A stretch of DNA of 64,000 nucleotides from Zanthoxylum bungeanum (GCA_019454045.1 SKCR01032769.1:62001-126000); one strand, 5' to 3'. Shown: positions 1 through 15,100, counted from the stretch's first letter. A program made the numbers and translations. Notes: generated from the sequence alone by a model not told the origin.

Positions 1-3094
<3,094 letters not shown>

Positions 3095-3589
3095 GAGTGC
3101 CAACTACCACTGTATAAATATGATCTGCATAACAATTTATAATGTATCAGCAAATGCTTTTAAGAAACAAATTCATTATCTAAAACGCAACAACCATATC
3201 ATGAATTCAAAATGCACACGTCATATAAAAGAATATAATGCACATTTAACATTTCGATTCCCAACTAATAATGCATGAATCAACAGCAATTCCGTAAACA
3301 CTAGCTCAAAAAGTTTAAACTTTATCAGATCCCTAAATCTCTCCAAATATTTTGACGCGATCAAATTGCACAGAAATGAGATCGTGCGAAGAGGGAATTA
3401 AGAGATCATTTCTCAACTGTTAGATCCATTCCGGAAAAAAGCGGTCGGATCCAGAGAAATGCGAAAGCTAAAAGCAGGAAGAGATTAGAGAGATCAAATA
3501 AAAATAATAATAACAAGACGTTAATATCTGAAATGAAAAGAGATCAGATCCAGAGAGAGGCTTAGGATTAGGCTTAGTCTTAGGCTTAC

Positions 3590-3640
3590 CTTAGCGTTGT
3601 GTTTGGAGAAAGAGAATATGGAGGGAAATAGACAGGGATG
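3590..3640 (-). other. Probable 5'UTR exon of the UMP-CMP kinase gene
   Basis: On the minus strand the stretch ends in CTAAG|GTAAG at 3590/3589, a strong splice donor. A matching acceptor (TACAG) lies about 15 bases upstream of the start codon at 3094, implying a ~480-bp leader intron. The upstream limit is only estimated from the TATA box. Confidence 0.55.
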
Positions 3641-3664
3641 TCATTGCTGTGGATCTCCTCCCCC

Positions 3665-3673
3665 TTTATATAA
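3665..3673 (-). promoter_or_regulatory. TATA box of the UMP-CMP kinase gene
   Basis: TATATAAAG on the minus strand, followed downstream by a purine-rich leader and the donor at 3589. It lies about 30 bases upstream of the inferred transcription start near 3635-3640. Confidence 0.6.
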
Positions 3674-5259
3674 TAGACTTCAATTTAAGAATGTTTTTGA
3701 ACTTTCGCATTTAATGACGAATCAACGCTCGCTCGCTAGTCGCTCCCTGTTAGGTAGGGGTATATCGGGGAATTCCATTTCACTTTGAATGGCCTAACCG
3801 TACAGGACGGATCACCACACACCAAGGATTAAAATATATTTATTTATTTATTTACTTATTTCTGCTGTTTAATGTTTATGTAATAATAATAGAACATTTA
3901 TATTGGATTTAATTTTGCAAACGTAAGCCATTAATTCGATTGAGCCAGCCACTACCTCATTTCCTCCACTTGAAACCCAGAGGCAGAAACTCGTAACTGA
4001 AATCCAAATCTGTTTTGCCAATTCTTCACTCTACTTGAGCGAAAATTATATTATGTGCCGGGTGTATATGCCTTCTCTCTCACAGCAGGCGGGCCCCACA
4101 CAGCTGTGGGGCCCGCCTGCTGTGAGAGAGAGGCATATACACCCGACACATGATATACCACCTCCTACTTGAGACGTTCTCTTTAATCTCGGAAAACAAA
4201 GCCTTGCCTTCTTATTCTAGTTTGGGGTCATATAACGTGGAAGCGCGGTTCAAACGAAATCGTAATTTTAAAATTTTAAAGTTACCGAATAAATTATTCG
4301 ATATCATATTTCACCTAAACATATTATTCGATATCATATAACGACATAATTAATAATAAAAACATTAAAAAACTTTTAAGGAAACGATTTTCCGTAAAAT
4401 AACATAAAACATGTTTTAGTCGAACAACCAACCGAGATCACACGAGGGCTGCCTCAATATTATTTAGGCAGCCGTTAACCGATAAGCTCAAAACTCACCC
4501 GGTAACGTCATTTTTCGCCGTTTCACTTATTTTCACTCCAAATCATTTCTAGAAATTATCCTAACTCTCAATACACATACAAATGACATATTTTCCATCA
4601 TCAAAATATCAGAGTTTCTAGATTTGGTCTGGATATGAAAATAGTCTATTTTTCATGCTTAAATCCAATTTTATCAAGATTAATCTAATTAATCTAACAC
4701 TCATTCAAAGTCACCACAAAAAGAAGAATCCTAGAACAATTCTAGGCATAATAAGAGTGGTCATTACACTCTAGAATGGTAACTAAATTGTCCAATAATA
4801 AATTGAATCCAAATTATCTTAATCTAGCTCAAATAAAGTTTACACATGCTTCTAACCACTCAAACCATCATCCAAATTAAAAAAAAAAATCCTAAATTTA
4901 GAGACTAAAAAAAAAACCCTACAATATTTGTAGATTTACAAGAACAATGAAAGAAATAATTTCTAAGTTGAGAATGATAAAGATTACATTTTAAGTGAGA
5001 AGGTTTGTGAGTTGGTCTCTATAACATTTCATTTAGGAGAAATCAAGATTAGATCTTAGGGTGAAGCTGGCTAGCATTGGAATCAGATTTGATCTTGGAG
5101 TCAGCTTGTTAATCCTTGGAAGTTCTCCAAATATTCAACAATGAGAAGCGGATTAGATCTTTGAATCAACTTGCTAGGTAAGTTTGATATTCTCCAAAAG
5201 CTATATTTTTCATTAGTGAGACATAATTTATCATGATTATTTTTTAATATGGTTAATGT
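3674..5259. other. AT-rich intergenic spacer
   Basis: No gene recognised. Holds the ~100-bp palindrome near 4100 and a short hairpin (ggctgcct / aggcagcc) near 4450. Confidence 0.6.
4054..4153. repeat. Long near-perfect palindrome (hairpin-forming, MITE-like)
   Basis: Two arms of about 49 bases meet at the palindromic hexamer cagctg (4101-4106) with no real loop. I see one mismatch and one single-base bulge. The arms are GC-rich near the centre (gcgggcccc / ggggcccgc), unlike the AT-rich surroundings. Outer ends read tgtgccgggtg and cacccgacaca. No obvious target-site duplication beyond TA-rich flanks. Confidence 0.9.
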
Positions 5260-5343
5260 CATCCCCAGAGGAGGACTATGACGTGGCAAAAAGATTTGTC
5301 AGGTCCCGAGTTCGAGTTCAGATGGTGTATTTTATGTAAGAGC
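5260..5343 (+). mobile_element. 5' half of a tRNA-derived SINE, split by copia-1
   Basis: Contains a B-box-like gttcgagttc at 5310-5319, typical of RNA polymerase III promoters in tRNA-derived SINEs, and ends at the 5-bp target duplication agagc of copia-1. Directly before it is gttaatgt (5252-5259), which recurs after the T/A-rich tail of the other half (10344-10351), as expected of a SINE target-site duplication. Resembles plant Au-type SINEs (gtaagagctttgggc joins across the insertion); the family name is inferred. Confidence 0.6.
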
Positions 5344-5553
5344 TGAAGAGAAGACAAGTTTGAATAATATTTTTCTCTTACTATTCATAATGCCATTAAG
5401 CATTATATATACACAATGTTTGAAATTTGAAATACAAAAGAGATTACAATAAAAGGAAAGGATTAATTACTAGATAAATGTTACAAATTTAAAGATTTGA
5501 GATCCCTTGATTTTATCCCTTTAATTACTCATCTTGATTGTGTAATCTTATCA
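5344..5553 (-). repeat. Copia-1 LTR (downstream copy)
   Basis: 210 bp, tg...ca ends, preceded on the plus strand by agagc. Reads identical to 10041-10250. Confidence 0.95.
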
Positions 5554-6125
5554 TGCCCCCGCAAGATGGACGGTCGTGGAGAGAGTCCGATCTTGGATTT
5601 TAGTGTGTTGAAAGGAGACCGAGCAAGTGGTTTGGTAAGGGCGTCTGCTAGTTGATCAGCTCCAGTGATGTGGGAGACCCGGAGTAGACCACTTTGAACT
5701 TGTTCCCGGATGAAGTGGTAGTCAAGCGCTACGTGTTTCATTCGCGAGTGGAACACAGGATTGGAGCATAAATTGGTTGCACCAACATTGTCACAGTAGA
5801 TGACTGGTTGGGGAGAGAGAGTGACGCCAAGTTCGGTAAGAAGAGCACAAATCCATCTAATTTCTGCAGCAGTGGAGGCTACTGATCGGTACTCAGCTTC
5901 AGTGGAGGAGCGAGCAACCGTGCGTTGTTTCTTGGAGCTCCAGGAAATAGGATTGTGACCAAGATATACTATGTAAGCACCAGTGGAGGTGTAATCATCC
6001 TTGTTACCAGCCCAATCAGCATCGGAGAAGGCATGAAGTGCGAGAGAGGGGTGTTGTGGCGGAGGAATATGCCATGGTCCAGAGTGCCACAGAGATATCG
6101 CAGTAATCGCTTGACTGCATGCCAA
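5529..6125 (-). pseudogene. Copia-1 RNase H remnant
   Basis: Copia RNase H signature: SDADWAGNKDD, SSTEAEYRSVA, IYCDNVGA, and ADALTKPL near the end. The open frame runs to the polypurine tract and into the LTR. It overlaps in a different frame with the preceding RT piece. Confidence 0.88.
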
Positions 6126-6364
6126 TGATCAGTGGTCGGTTGATGCATAAACTGAGAAAGTTTGTTCACTGTATAAGCAATGTCCGCGTCGAGTGAGGGA
6201 GAGATACTGGAGGCTGCCGACAACTGTTCTGTACTCGGTCGGATCAGGTAAAGGAGATCCAGAATGTAATGTGAGTGTCGGGTTTGTTGCTAGAGGAGTT
6301 GGGGATGGCTTGGCGTCAGTCATGTGGGTTCTGGTGAGCAGATCGGCAATGTACCTGCGTTGAC

Positions 6365-7186
6365 TTAGGAAAAGATCATTGTTGTGAGTAGTGACCTCCA
6401 CCCCAAGGAAATAAGCAAGTTGGCCAAGATCCTTGAGAGAGAAGCGCTGTGAGAGTTGGGTAATGAATCTGTGGACAGCTTGACCATTATTCCGGTAATG
6501 ATGATGTCGTCGACATAGACTAAGAGATATAATGTGGTGTTGCTGTTGTTGAAGATGAACAGTGAGGTGTCGGCGTGTGAGTTGGTGAACCCGGACTGTA
6601 GAAGAAATTGACGTAGTTCATGGTACCATGCTCGAGGGGCCTGTTTGAGACCGTAGATGGCCTTTTTAAGTTTACAGACGTGATGGGGATGATCCCGATC
6701 AGTGAAGCCAATAGGTTGGGACATATAGACATCTTCAGTGAGAGTGCCTTGAAGAAATGCATTGTTGATATCAAGTTGTCGGAGGGACCATCCTTGACTA
6801 ACCGCAAGGCTGAGAACAATTCGAACAGTGGTCGGCTTGACGACTGGGCTGAAGGTTTCATAATAATCCACACCGGGACGTTGATGGAATCCTTTGGCAA
6901 CTAATCGAGCTTTGTACCTGTCAATAGAACCATTAGCATTAAACTTTGTGCGGAAGATCCACTTACAGCCGACCAGGTTTTGGTCGGGACTGGGTGGCAC
7001 TAGTTCCCATGTCCCATTGAGAAGAGAGAGCATTATATTCTTCTGACAGAGCTTGGCGCCATTTAGGGTCCTTGAGGGCCTGGGTAATGGTGGAGGGTTC
7101 GAGTGTAGGGTTATGAAGCTGGGTGTTGAGGTTAAGTTTTTGGATCGGTTTATGAAGGTTGTTCTTGGAGCGTGTAACAATGACAC
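6365..7186 (-). pseudogene. Copia-1 reverse transcriptase remnant
   Basis: Contains the copia RT series: [35 protein letters not shown] and the catalytic YVDD box (about 6501-6520). The frame is lost after YVDD; the remaining RT segment continues in two other frames at 6129-6401 and 5969-6223. Confidence 0.9.
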
Positions 7187-7748
7187 GTGCTGTACTGGAG
7201 GGTGGTTGTGGGTGGTCGTGTGTTGATGTGATCAGTTCTGTTGGCTGATGTGGGTGGGATCATTGGTCGGTCGGTGTTGGTATGGTCGGTTATGTTGGTT
7301 GATGTTGATTGGTCATGTGGTCGGTCGGGGTTTGTGTTTATGGGGAGGGATGGTAGGTCGGGGCTTGCGCTGCGTATGTGATCGGGGTTGTGTGGTTGGT
7401 GCGATGTGTTATGTGGTCGGGTGGTGGTCGGGTCGGGTAATGATGGTATTCTGGGAGGTTCATGTGGTCGTTCGGGGTTTGGTTGATCGGCTATTACTTG
7501 TGAAGTGGTGGTAGTTGTGGAATTGTTGTGTAAAGGTATGCGGGGTTGGGTTAGGAGCACTAGTGGGTTGTACATGCTGTGGGGGTGCAGGGTCGGTAGT
7601 CGGTGATGGTGAGTTTAGTACCGGGAAGGTCATGGAACACCATTCAGTGACAGTGGACGGGGGGTGGTACGGGTAGGGGACTTTTGTGATGTGGCAAAGG
7701 GAAAGATGGACTCAACGAATCGGACATGTCGGGAGGAGAGAGTAAAGT

Positions 7749-9106
7749 CTATATGTGGATGGCTCGATACAGAGATAAGCTCTCTGAGTGAGGGAATATC
7801 CGACGAAGACACAGGGAGAGGACCTGGACTCGAGTTTGTGAGATGTGTAAGGACGAAGCCAAGGAGCAGAGACAGCCAAAGCTGCGCAATTTTGAGTAGT
7901 TCGGCTTATGGCCGAGCAGTTGGAGATAAGGTGATTTTTGGTTTAAGGTCGGTGTAGGCATGCGATTTATAAGATAGACGGCAGTGGGAAAGGCAAAGGG
8001 CCAATATGAAAGAGGCATGGATGAGTGGGTAAGGAGAGAGAGACCTGTTTCGACTATATGTCGGTGACGACGTTCAGAGTACCCATTGTGTTCTGGAGTG
8101 TGAGGAGGGGAAGTGAGATGTGAGACCCCATGGATTGTGAGGAAGAAGAGAGAGCTTGATATTCCCCCCATTGTCAGAGAGTAGTAAAGTGTTAGGATTG
8201 GTCGGTTGAAGAATTTTTCTACTAGTGCCTTGAAGCGCACAAAGACATCACGAGTGTCGGACTTTCGTTTGAGGGGATAAAGCCAAATATATTTGGTGAA
8301 GTGGTCGACAAAGATTATATAGTATTTGAAGTTATCAAACGAGTAGACCGGGGAGGTCCATAAATCAGTGTATATAACCTCAAGAGGTGTAGTTGTAGTA
8401 AGAGTAGACGAAGAGAATGGTAGCTTGTGACTTTTATTGCATTGACACGAATTACAATTGAAGTTAAGATAATAGGAAAGAGAAACATCTGAATTAAATG
8501 AAGACATGATATTTTTGAAGACCGACGAGGATGGGTGCCCGAGCCGATGATGCCACTCAGGTATAGTAGTTCTGACACTTGAAAAGGCGACTAGAGGGGA
8601 CCGAGTGGGGGAGGTCGGCCATTCGTATACACCATCTTTAGTCCGACCCTGCACACAGAATTGCCCCCGTTGCGAAGATCCTTCACATTAAAGGAAGAGG
8701 GTAAGAACTCAATGGAAGTGTTATTGGAATTGCAAAATTGAGAAATGGAGATAAGATTACGTTTCATAGTGGGAACATATAAAACATTAGATAAGTCGAA
8801 AGAGTGAGTCTGAGTTTTAAGAGAAGTAGAACCATGATGGGAAATGGGGAGTGCAGTGCCGTCACCGATCATGATTTCATCTGTGCCGTCATAAGGATTG
8901 TGGAGAGCAAGGTTGTTGAGGTCAGTAGTGACATGATGCGAGGCTCCACTGTCTAGAAGCCAGGCTGGGTTTGAGGAAGAGGTGGTGATGGCATTAGCTT
9001 GATATTGCCAGGGACTGCTGGAGCGAGGGTTGGATGAGTTCGTGGGACGGGCTGGTTGGTGCGCACGTGGAAAGTGTTGGCGGAAGAGAGGGCATTGGGA
9101 GACCAC
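7749..9106 (-). pseudogene. Copia-1 protease and integrase remnant
   Basis: 8591-9106 carries the aspartic protease motif LLDSGASHH. 7749-8654, in another frame, carries the pre-integrase HRLGHPSS segment and integrase core with DHFTKYIWLYPLK and PEHNGYSERRHRH. The two pieces are joined only by a frameshift near 8600-8650. A proline- and asparagine-rich linker follows at 7150-7575. Confidence 0.85.
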
Positions 9107-9972
9107 ATGACCATGAGTGTGGCACCATTGACACCGACCAAGAAATGGACGAGGAGGTGGTCGGTCAGTTCTAGGGTTGGTGGGGGAGTTTCTGGGAGGT
9201 TGAGGTTGGTGGTGTTTGTAAACCGACCGGGCTGGGCAGTGTGATTGAGGATGAGGTCGGTTGTAGGTCCGAACATTGGTGGGATGGGCAGATGCCGGGT
9301 GGGAAGGTGGTTTAGTGTCCTGTTATTGAGGGATAACTCCTTGTTGATGAGTTTTTCATGGAGTTCATCGAATAAAATAGTGGAATCACGGCCATTGACA
9401 GAGTCAATGATAGACTGATAGGGATCATCAAGTCCATCAAGTACCTTTTCAATTAGATCTTCATGGTCAAGAGGTTTTCCAAGGGCAGCCAGTTGGTCGG
9501 CCGTGGTTTTGATAGTTTGCATGTACTCGGTTATTGTTTTTGGGCCTTTGGTGATGTGTTTAAGATGATCTTTTAGTTGTTTGATATGACCTCGAGAGGG
9601 ACGGGCATAGGTGTTGGCAAGGGTTTGCCAGGCTTCATAGGTGGTGGTAGATTGGGTGATGAGAGGAACCAGAGATGGTGAGAGGGTGCCGACCAGAGCT
9701 GCAAAGATTAGTTTGTCTTGGCGTAGCCAGGTGCGATATGCGGGATTGGGAGTAGGTACGTTGTTTGTGTTGATTGAACGTGGTGGGGTGGGTTGATTTC
9801 CATCAATGTAATCATGTAAGTCATAGCCGATGAGAGTGGCTTCAATTTGTGTTTTCCAGGAGAGGTAATTTGTTGATGTGAGTTTGATTGAGTTGTGGAT
9901 AGTAACAATGATTAGAGGTTTTGTTGGGTCTTGGGCATTGGGGATGACATTTTGGGTACCATCGGTGGCCAT
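8953..9972 (-). pseudogene. Copia-1 gag remnant
   Basis: 339-codon open frame from ATG 9972 with the gag motif LTSTNYLSWKTQIEATLIGY near the N-terminus, as in plant copia capsid proteins (UBN2/retrotran_gag families). Its last third is out of frame: the CX2CX4HX4C zinc knuckle (CQWCHTHGHVVSQC) lies at 9092-9133 in the protease frame, so a frameshift falls between about 9140 and 9250. Not a host gene. Confidence 0.85.
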
Positions 9973-10040
9973 TGAACAGAGAAGGGGAGAATGTGGTCGG
10001 GAAAAAAAAATTTAGATAATGGATCTCAGCTCTGATACCA

Positions 10041-10250
10041 TGAAGAGAAGACAAGTTTGAATAATATTTTTCTCTTACTATTCATAATGCCATTAAGCAT
10101 TATATATACACAATGTTTGAAATTTGAAATACAAAAGAGATTACAATAAAAGGAAAGGATTAATTACTAGATAAATGTTACAAATTTAAAGATTTGAGAT
10201 CCCTTGATTTTATCCCTTTAATTACTCATCTTGATTGTGTAATCTTATCA
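10041..10250 (-). repeat. Copia-1 LTR (upstream copy)
   Basis: 210 bp, followed by agagc. The initiator-Met primer-binding site adjoins it at 10029-10040. Confidence 0.95.
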
Positions 10251-10343
10251 AGAGCTTTGGGCAGTCGGGGGTTTACCTGCTCCGTTTATACTCAGGTTGA
10301 GTGGTTTGGCGGCGGGGTTTTCCTATATTTTTTTAAAAAAAAA
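10251..10343 (+). mobile_element. 3' half of the split SINE
   Basis: Begins with the second agagc copy, continues through gggtttacctgctccg, and ends in a T-run and A-run followed by gttaatgt at 10344-10351, matching 5252-5259. Without copia-1 the element would be about 170 bp. Confidence 0.6.
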
Positions 10344-10351
10344 GTTAATGT

Positions 10352-12113
10352 AACCATATACACGCGGCCAAATAAAAATGAGACCAAGTGTTTGCTTAAT
10401 TAAGATTAATTAAAAAATAATAAATATGGTTGGGTTAAATTTTAGCTTTGGTTCCACAAATTAATTTTTTTTTTTTTTTTTAAATTGATTTTTTAGATGG
10501 ATGGCCGTGAGCCACCAAGAAAGAGAGACAAAAATAGAAAAATTATTTTCTTAGGTTAAGAGTAAAATTTTGATGGAATGTTGGTTGTCATTCTTGAGCA
10601 ACCAAATCACTTGTTGATTGTCAAGACCTTCTCTTGTATGCACTTGTGGTGGGATCATATGGCTTGGAGTATAAAGAAAAGGCAAGGAGTCTTAAAGATT
10701 GAAGCTGGGTGGAGATAGCTTGGATTAAAGCTCGGATGCAATTCTTCAACAATCTTGTAGAGCTGGTTTATGTTTTATCCTTGTTGAATTAATTGTATTA
10801 ATATATGGTTGTATATGTATTTTTGATGAACATGTATTAGTTTAAATTTAATTATATTAATTTGTATATATTTTGTAGATATATGTATTTGTATAAATGA
10901 TGTATGTGAAAAATTATTATTCTGGAAATTATTTGACATATAATAGAGTGCAGGATAATTTTTGGAATTTTTTGGAATATTCTAGAAACGTTTTGGGAAT
11001 TTTCCGTAAAATTGCACTTAAATGATAAAATTATAATTTTATTAAAATTCAAATTTTTAGTTATTGTTAGTGTTCAGACTACTGTAGCAGTCTTTATATC
11101 GCGTTGAAAAATTCCTGAAACTTTTTCAGAATCGTTCAGAAAGCGTTTTAGGTATTTTCGACAAAAACTGCACTAGGGACAAAACCATAATTCGTTGAAA
11201 TTACAGCTGACCAGTCCTGCTACAAATGACCGAACCACTGTAGCAGTGGGCTGATCCGATTCCACTGCTGAACTAGTTCACCGGCTTTCTCTGTCGCTCG
11301 ATTTGTTAAACTGATAAACTAATTCATGTGTAATTGCAAAAAATATTTCTGAATTTTTTTTTTATCCGAAGTCTAATATTTAATCACACTTTGATATTGG
11401 ACATCAATGAGTGATTAAAGAGAAATATGGATGAATAATTTTTATATATGATATCGATTATTCGTTCAGACTGGAAAATTTTAAAAGTCCGTTTTGCCAA
11501 TAATGATACTATCGCAGCAAAGATGCCAAGATAAATCAAATAAACATATTTAGGGATATGATCCCGCACATTTACGCGGCGCGCTTTTAAAATGTACCTA
11601 CTAACAATAAACATTTTCAATTTTAAACCACTGATCCTATTCTACCGAACTGCTTTGTGTAGAAGACCTTAGAGTTGTAATACAATAACTGTAGTTGTAA
11701 TACAATTTCTTATCATTCCTCTTGAATGATGAGAGAACCTCATTTCCCCAGCACTATGTCAATAAAATCCCACTCAATCTTGTTGTACGCTTTACTTAGG
11801 TGGAGTTTCAATGCTACCATCCCTTGTTTCCCTTGCTTCATGTGCCCTAACTTGGTGCAAACACTCATATCAAATGATAATATCATCTGTTGACATTCTC
11901 AAGGGACTGTTTGTTGACTATGCACTTGAGGCAGGCTAAATTTTGATAGAACTAAAACAAAAAAATAGAGTTTTTTGAGGGTGATAAAAGATGAATAACA
12001 TAAAATACTAGCACAAGAATCTAGCGCCCCAAGTTCCCCACCCAACCCAATCTAGAATATATAAGCAAAAAAAGAAAACAAACAGTATGACTAAATTCAT
12101 CCGGACGACTATC
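10352..12113. other. AT-rich intergenic spacer between copia-1 and DRP1E
   Basis: No host gene seen. About 10550-10780 looks like decayed repeat DNA without recognisable domains. A LINE remnant occupies 11750-11875. Confidence 0.55.
11750..11875 (-). mobile_element. Non-LTR retrotransposon (LINE) reverse-transcriptase fragment
   Basis: Minus-strand translation gives MVALKLHLSKAYNKIEWDFI, matching the conserved plant LINE RT motif that usually reads ALKLDMSKAYDRVEWDF. About 40 codons remain in frame; the rest of the element is unrecognisable. The normally conserved Asp of LDMSKAYD is His here. Confidence 0.75.
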
Positions 12114-15100
12114 TCATCGAACCCAAGAAACCGAATCGATCTCATCCCTGGCTGCCTTGTATAATTCAAGCCTCTTAGCACACTCTTGTCTCCTTTCCAT
12201 CAAGGCTGGATCTTCATCCAACAACTGTCCAAGCTGCTTAGCCTGCAAACAGATTCAAAACAAAACCAGCCATCACTGTCAATTGATATTCTCATACCTC
12301 ACCCATGGAAATGGAACTACTCTCATGGTCTTAAAATATTATGCAATGACAGAGAAATAGGTACCTCTTTCTTGCCTATTTGTGTGTAGAAGTGATTTAA
12401 TAATGACAGCTTGGCCTCCCTAACTTGACAATAAACAACTGCTTTAGGAATAGTGTTCCTAAGTGTTTCTGACACCATACCCACATATGAGGACACATTT
12501 GATCCTATCCTCCTAAAGTGGCCCTCTGAATACCGATCTACTGCCTGCGAAGCAGTATTCCCGGGTTTCCTGCTTTCTCCACTTCCTGGGGAAGCCTACG
12601 AAAGAATTCAACTGTTAAATATGAAGCTTCCATATCAACCAAACGGAGAACTGTCTTCTTGCCCTCATCACGGAACCTTTCCAAAGCCTCGTTGGCAGCA
12701 GCTGCTATCTCAGCTTGCAAAGTTGGGAAGCGCTTCAGCTCCTGATTTTGCAAACACAATTAATACATAAACCCTTTTTCTGTTACCAATAAAACCTTTA
12801 GTACAACTGGACAACTCTGAGAAAAGTTAAATTCAGTCAAGTTTTAACCTGAGTTTCTCCAATTGACTTCCTCACGAGCTCTTTCAGTACAAAGTGGACC
12901 TACACCATAATATCTCAAATCAGTATAGATCTTCTGATATTTCAATATTGGCTTTCTCAACTTCCAGAATTGACTTGAACATCCTTTTCAAGCAATAACT
13001 AGCAATTCAGTAATTGCAGCAACTGGGACAACTTACCGCATCCACAGAAGCTTCAGCTGGGCCTCGGAAATAACTCAGTGAACCCTCAATTAGGCGTCGG
13101 TAACCTTGCTCTGGGGCAATCAAGTGAGGCTGATAACCATCTGCCTCTGACACTACTTTCTTTACATTCTGCAGAGACAGATGCCGGTCAAATGGAAGCT
13201 TCCTCAAAGCAGCAGGAAGCTGGTTGTCAAAGACTCCATAAATACGATCACCTCCAGGTCGACTGAGATAAAATGAAATCCAAAGAATAATCAGGCATCA
13301 TATCCCACGCATGCAATCACTTTAAAAGTAGCAAGTTATTCAGTTGAATTGTATGGGGCTAAGAACAGATGTACAGAAAGATAACTTGTCCCTATAAGCT
13401 AATTCATTCATAGTTCCACTAGGGAATTAACAGCTCATCAAGAAAACCATGGAGAGAGCTGGCAGTAAGGTTTACAAGTTTAGATCTAACTACCTATATT
13501 AAGATGATGATGATGGTAGTAGTAGTAGTAATAATAATAATAATAATTGCTATAGTCCTAAACCAATTGAGGTTGGAAAGTGCCACACTTGAAGAAGATT
13601 AGACAGCACGAAACAGGCAAATGATATTAAATATGGTCAAACCAGTAACTACCTATATTAAGATGATGATGATGATGATAGTAGTAATAATAATAATAAT
13701 AATAATAATAATTGATATAGTCCTAAACCAATTGAGGTTGGAAAGTGCCCCACTTGAAGAAAATTAGACAGCATGAAACAGGCAAATGATATTAAATATG
13801 GTCAAACCAGTAATCCCACCCCCCAAATACAAACGGGCACACACAGAAAAAAACTTGAATATATCATAATTTGACCACTAAAAGAACTACAACCGTAGGT
13901 ACATAAAAGAATTGAAAGTTGACAGGCAATTACCCTCCCTCCAGATGCTCCTTGAATATCCGGTCAAATGCTCGGCAAATTTCCAAGATAGTGTATAGTT
14001 GAGCCTAAAAAAGGACATCAAAGTTAGGAACAACACAGTAAAATCTGAATAACCATTAAGTTTAAAGACACTCACTCCAGCATCAACAGCAATAGGCCGA
14101 CCAAGATGGTCCATCTCAGATTCAAGTTCTTCGATGCTTTTGTTTATCAAGGATGTGATACTTGGTATCCAAGACCTAATTACAGACTCCAAGTGCTGAA
14201 AACAAGGCACCCCGTCAAAATTTTATTCAGCTAACCGAAAAAAAAAAGTCATCTTAAATCACTAGAAGCTCGAAACAAACCTTTGACAGAAGCTTTGCAA
14301 GATACTCTGAACCCATTTTACTTGCTAAGTGTCCATAGTCTGGACTGGTTGCAAAATACTCACGTTCCTTGCGCCTTGCAACAATCATGTCAATATTTCT
14401 ATTTATATCCGCTTGTGAGCGGTTCACAATTCCTACCCAAGGATGTTGCAGTCGATAAGATCTTCCTTCGAGCACCTTAGGGTAGAGATGCAAGTTAAAA
14501 CTCATCCAATGTTCTCAAATAATGAAGCAGCTTTTCAAAAAGATGCACAATACACAGTAGAAAAACAATACAAAGACTAGGGGTGGCAAAACGAATCAAT
14601 GAATCGAATTTGTATCGAATCCTAAACGAATCGAATCAAAATGTGATGGATTCGTATTCGATTCGTTTATTAAACGAATCGAATACGAATATTCGTTTAG
14701 TCATGATATTATTTAATAAAATAATTTACCACACTTGATTTACATTAATTATTCATAAATATATACATATGAAATATGTAGTTAATATATTTACTAAAAA
14801 CACTTCACCAAATATCGAAAATATTACTTTTTCTATGGTAATTAGCTATAATTTCTCGAATCTTTCAATTTTAAATAAAATAATAAAACGAATCCTAAAC
14901 GAATCAATGAGCTTAAATTCGTATTCGATTCGTTTAATAAACGAATCGAATCGAATTGAATCATTTATTAAACGAATCCATTTTTTCAAACCCGTATTCG
15001 CTTTAAAGCGAATCGAATCAAACGGATAAACGAATCCTGACCCAAATTGCCACCCCTAACAAAGACTATAGTGACAGTAGAAAGTCTCTGGGATCACTTT

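Larger units (their letters stand above)
5344..10250 (-). mobile_element. Copia-1: Ty1/copia LTR retrotransposon with identical LTRs
   Basis: 4.9-kb element read from high to low coordinates. LTRs 5344-5553 and 10041-10250 are each 210 bp, start tg, end ca, and read identical. The flanking duplication is agagc at 5339-5343 and 10251-10255. A primer-binding site complementary to initiator tRNA-Met (TGGTATCAGAGC) abuts the upstream LTR at 10029-10040, and a G-rich polypurine tract abuts the downstream LTR at about 5554-5563. Domain order gag, protease, integrase, RT, RNase H is that of Ty1/copia (Pseudoviridae). The polyprotein is broken into at least six frames, so this copy cannot make a full polyprotein. 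Confidence 0.95.

Noticed and set aside
7248..7514. Plus-strand Trp/Gly-rich ORF
   Set aside because: Antisense shadow of the copia-1 linker.
7150..7575. 141-codon Pro/Thr/Asn-rich minus ORF as a separate gene
   Set aside because: It lies between integrase and RT of copia-1 and is the linker of the polyprotein.
12560..12565. A tiny intron rescuing the DRP1E frame
   Set aside because: No GT or GC donor and AG acceptor pair removes the stop without deleting conserved residues, and the implied length would be far below the plant minimum.
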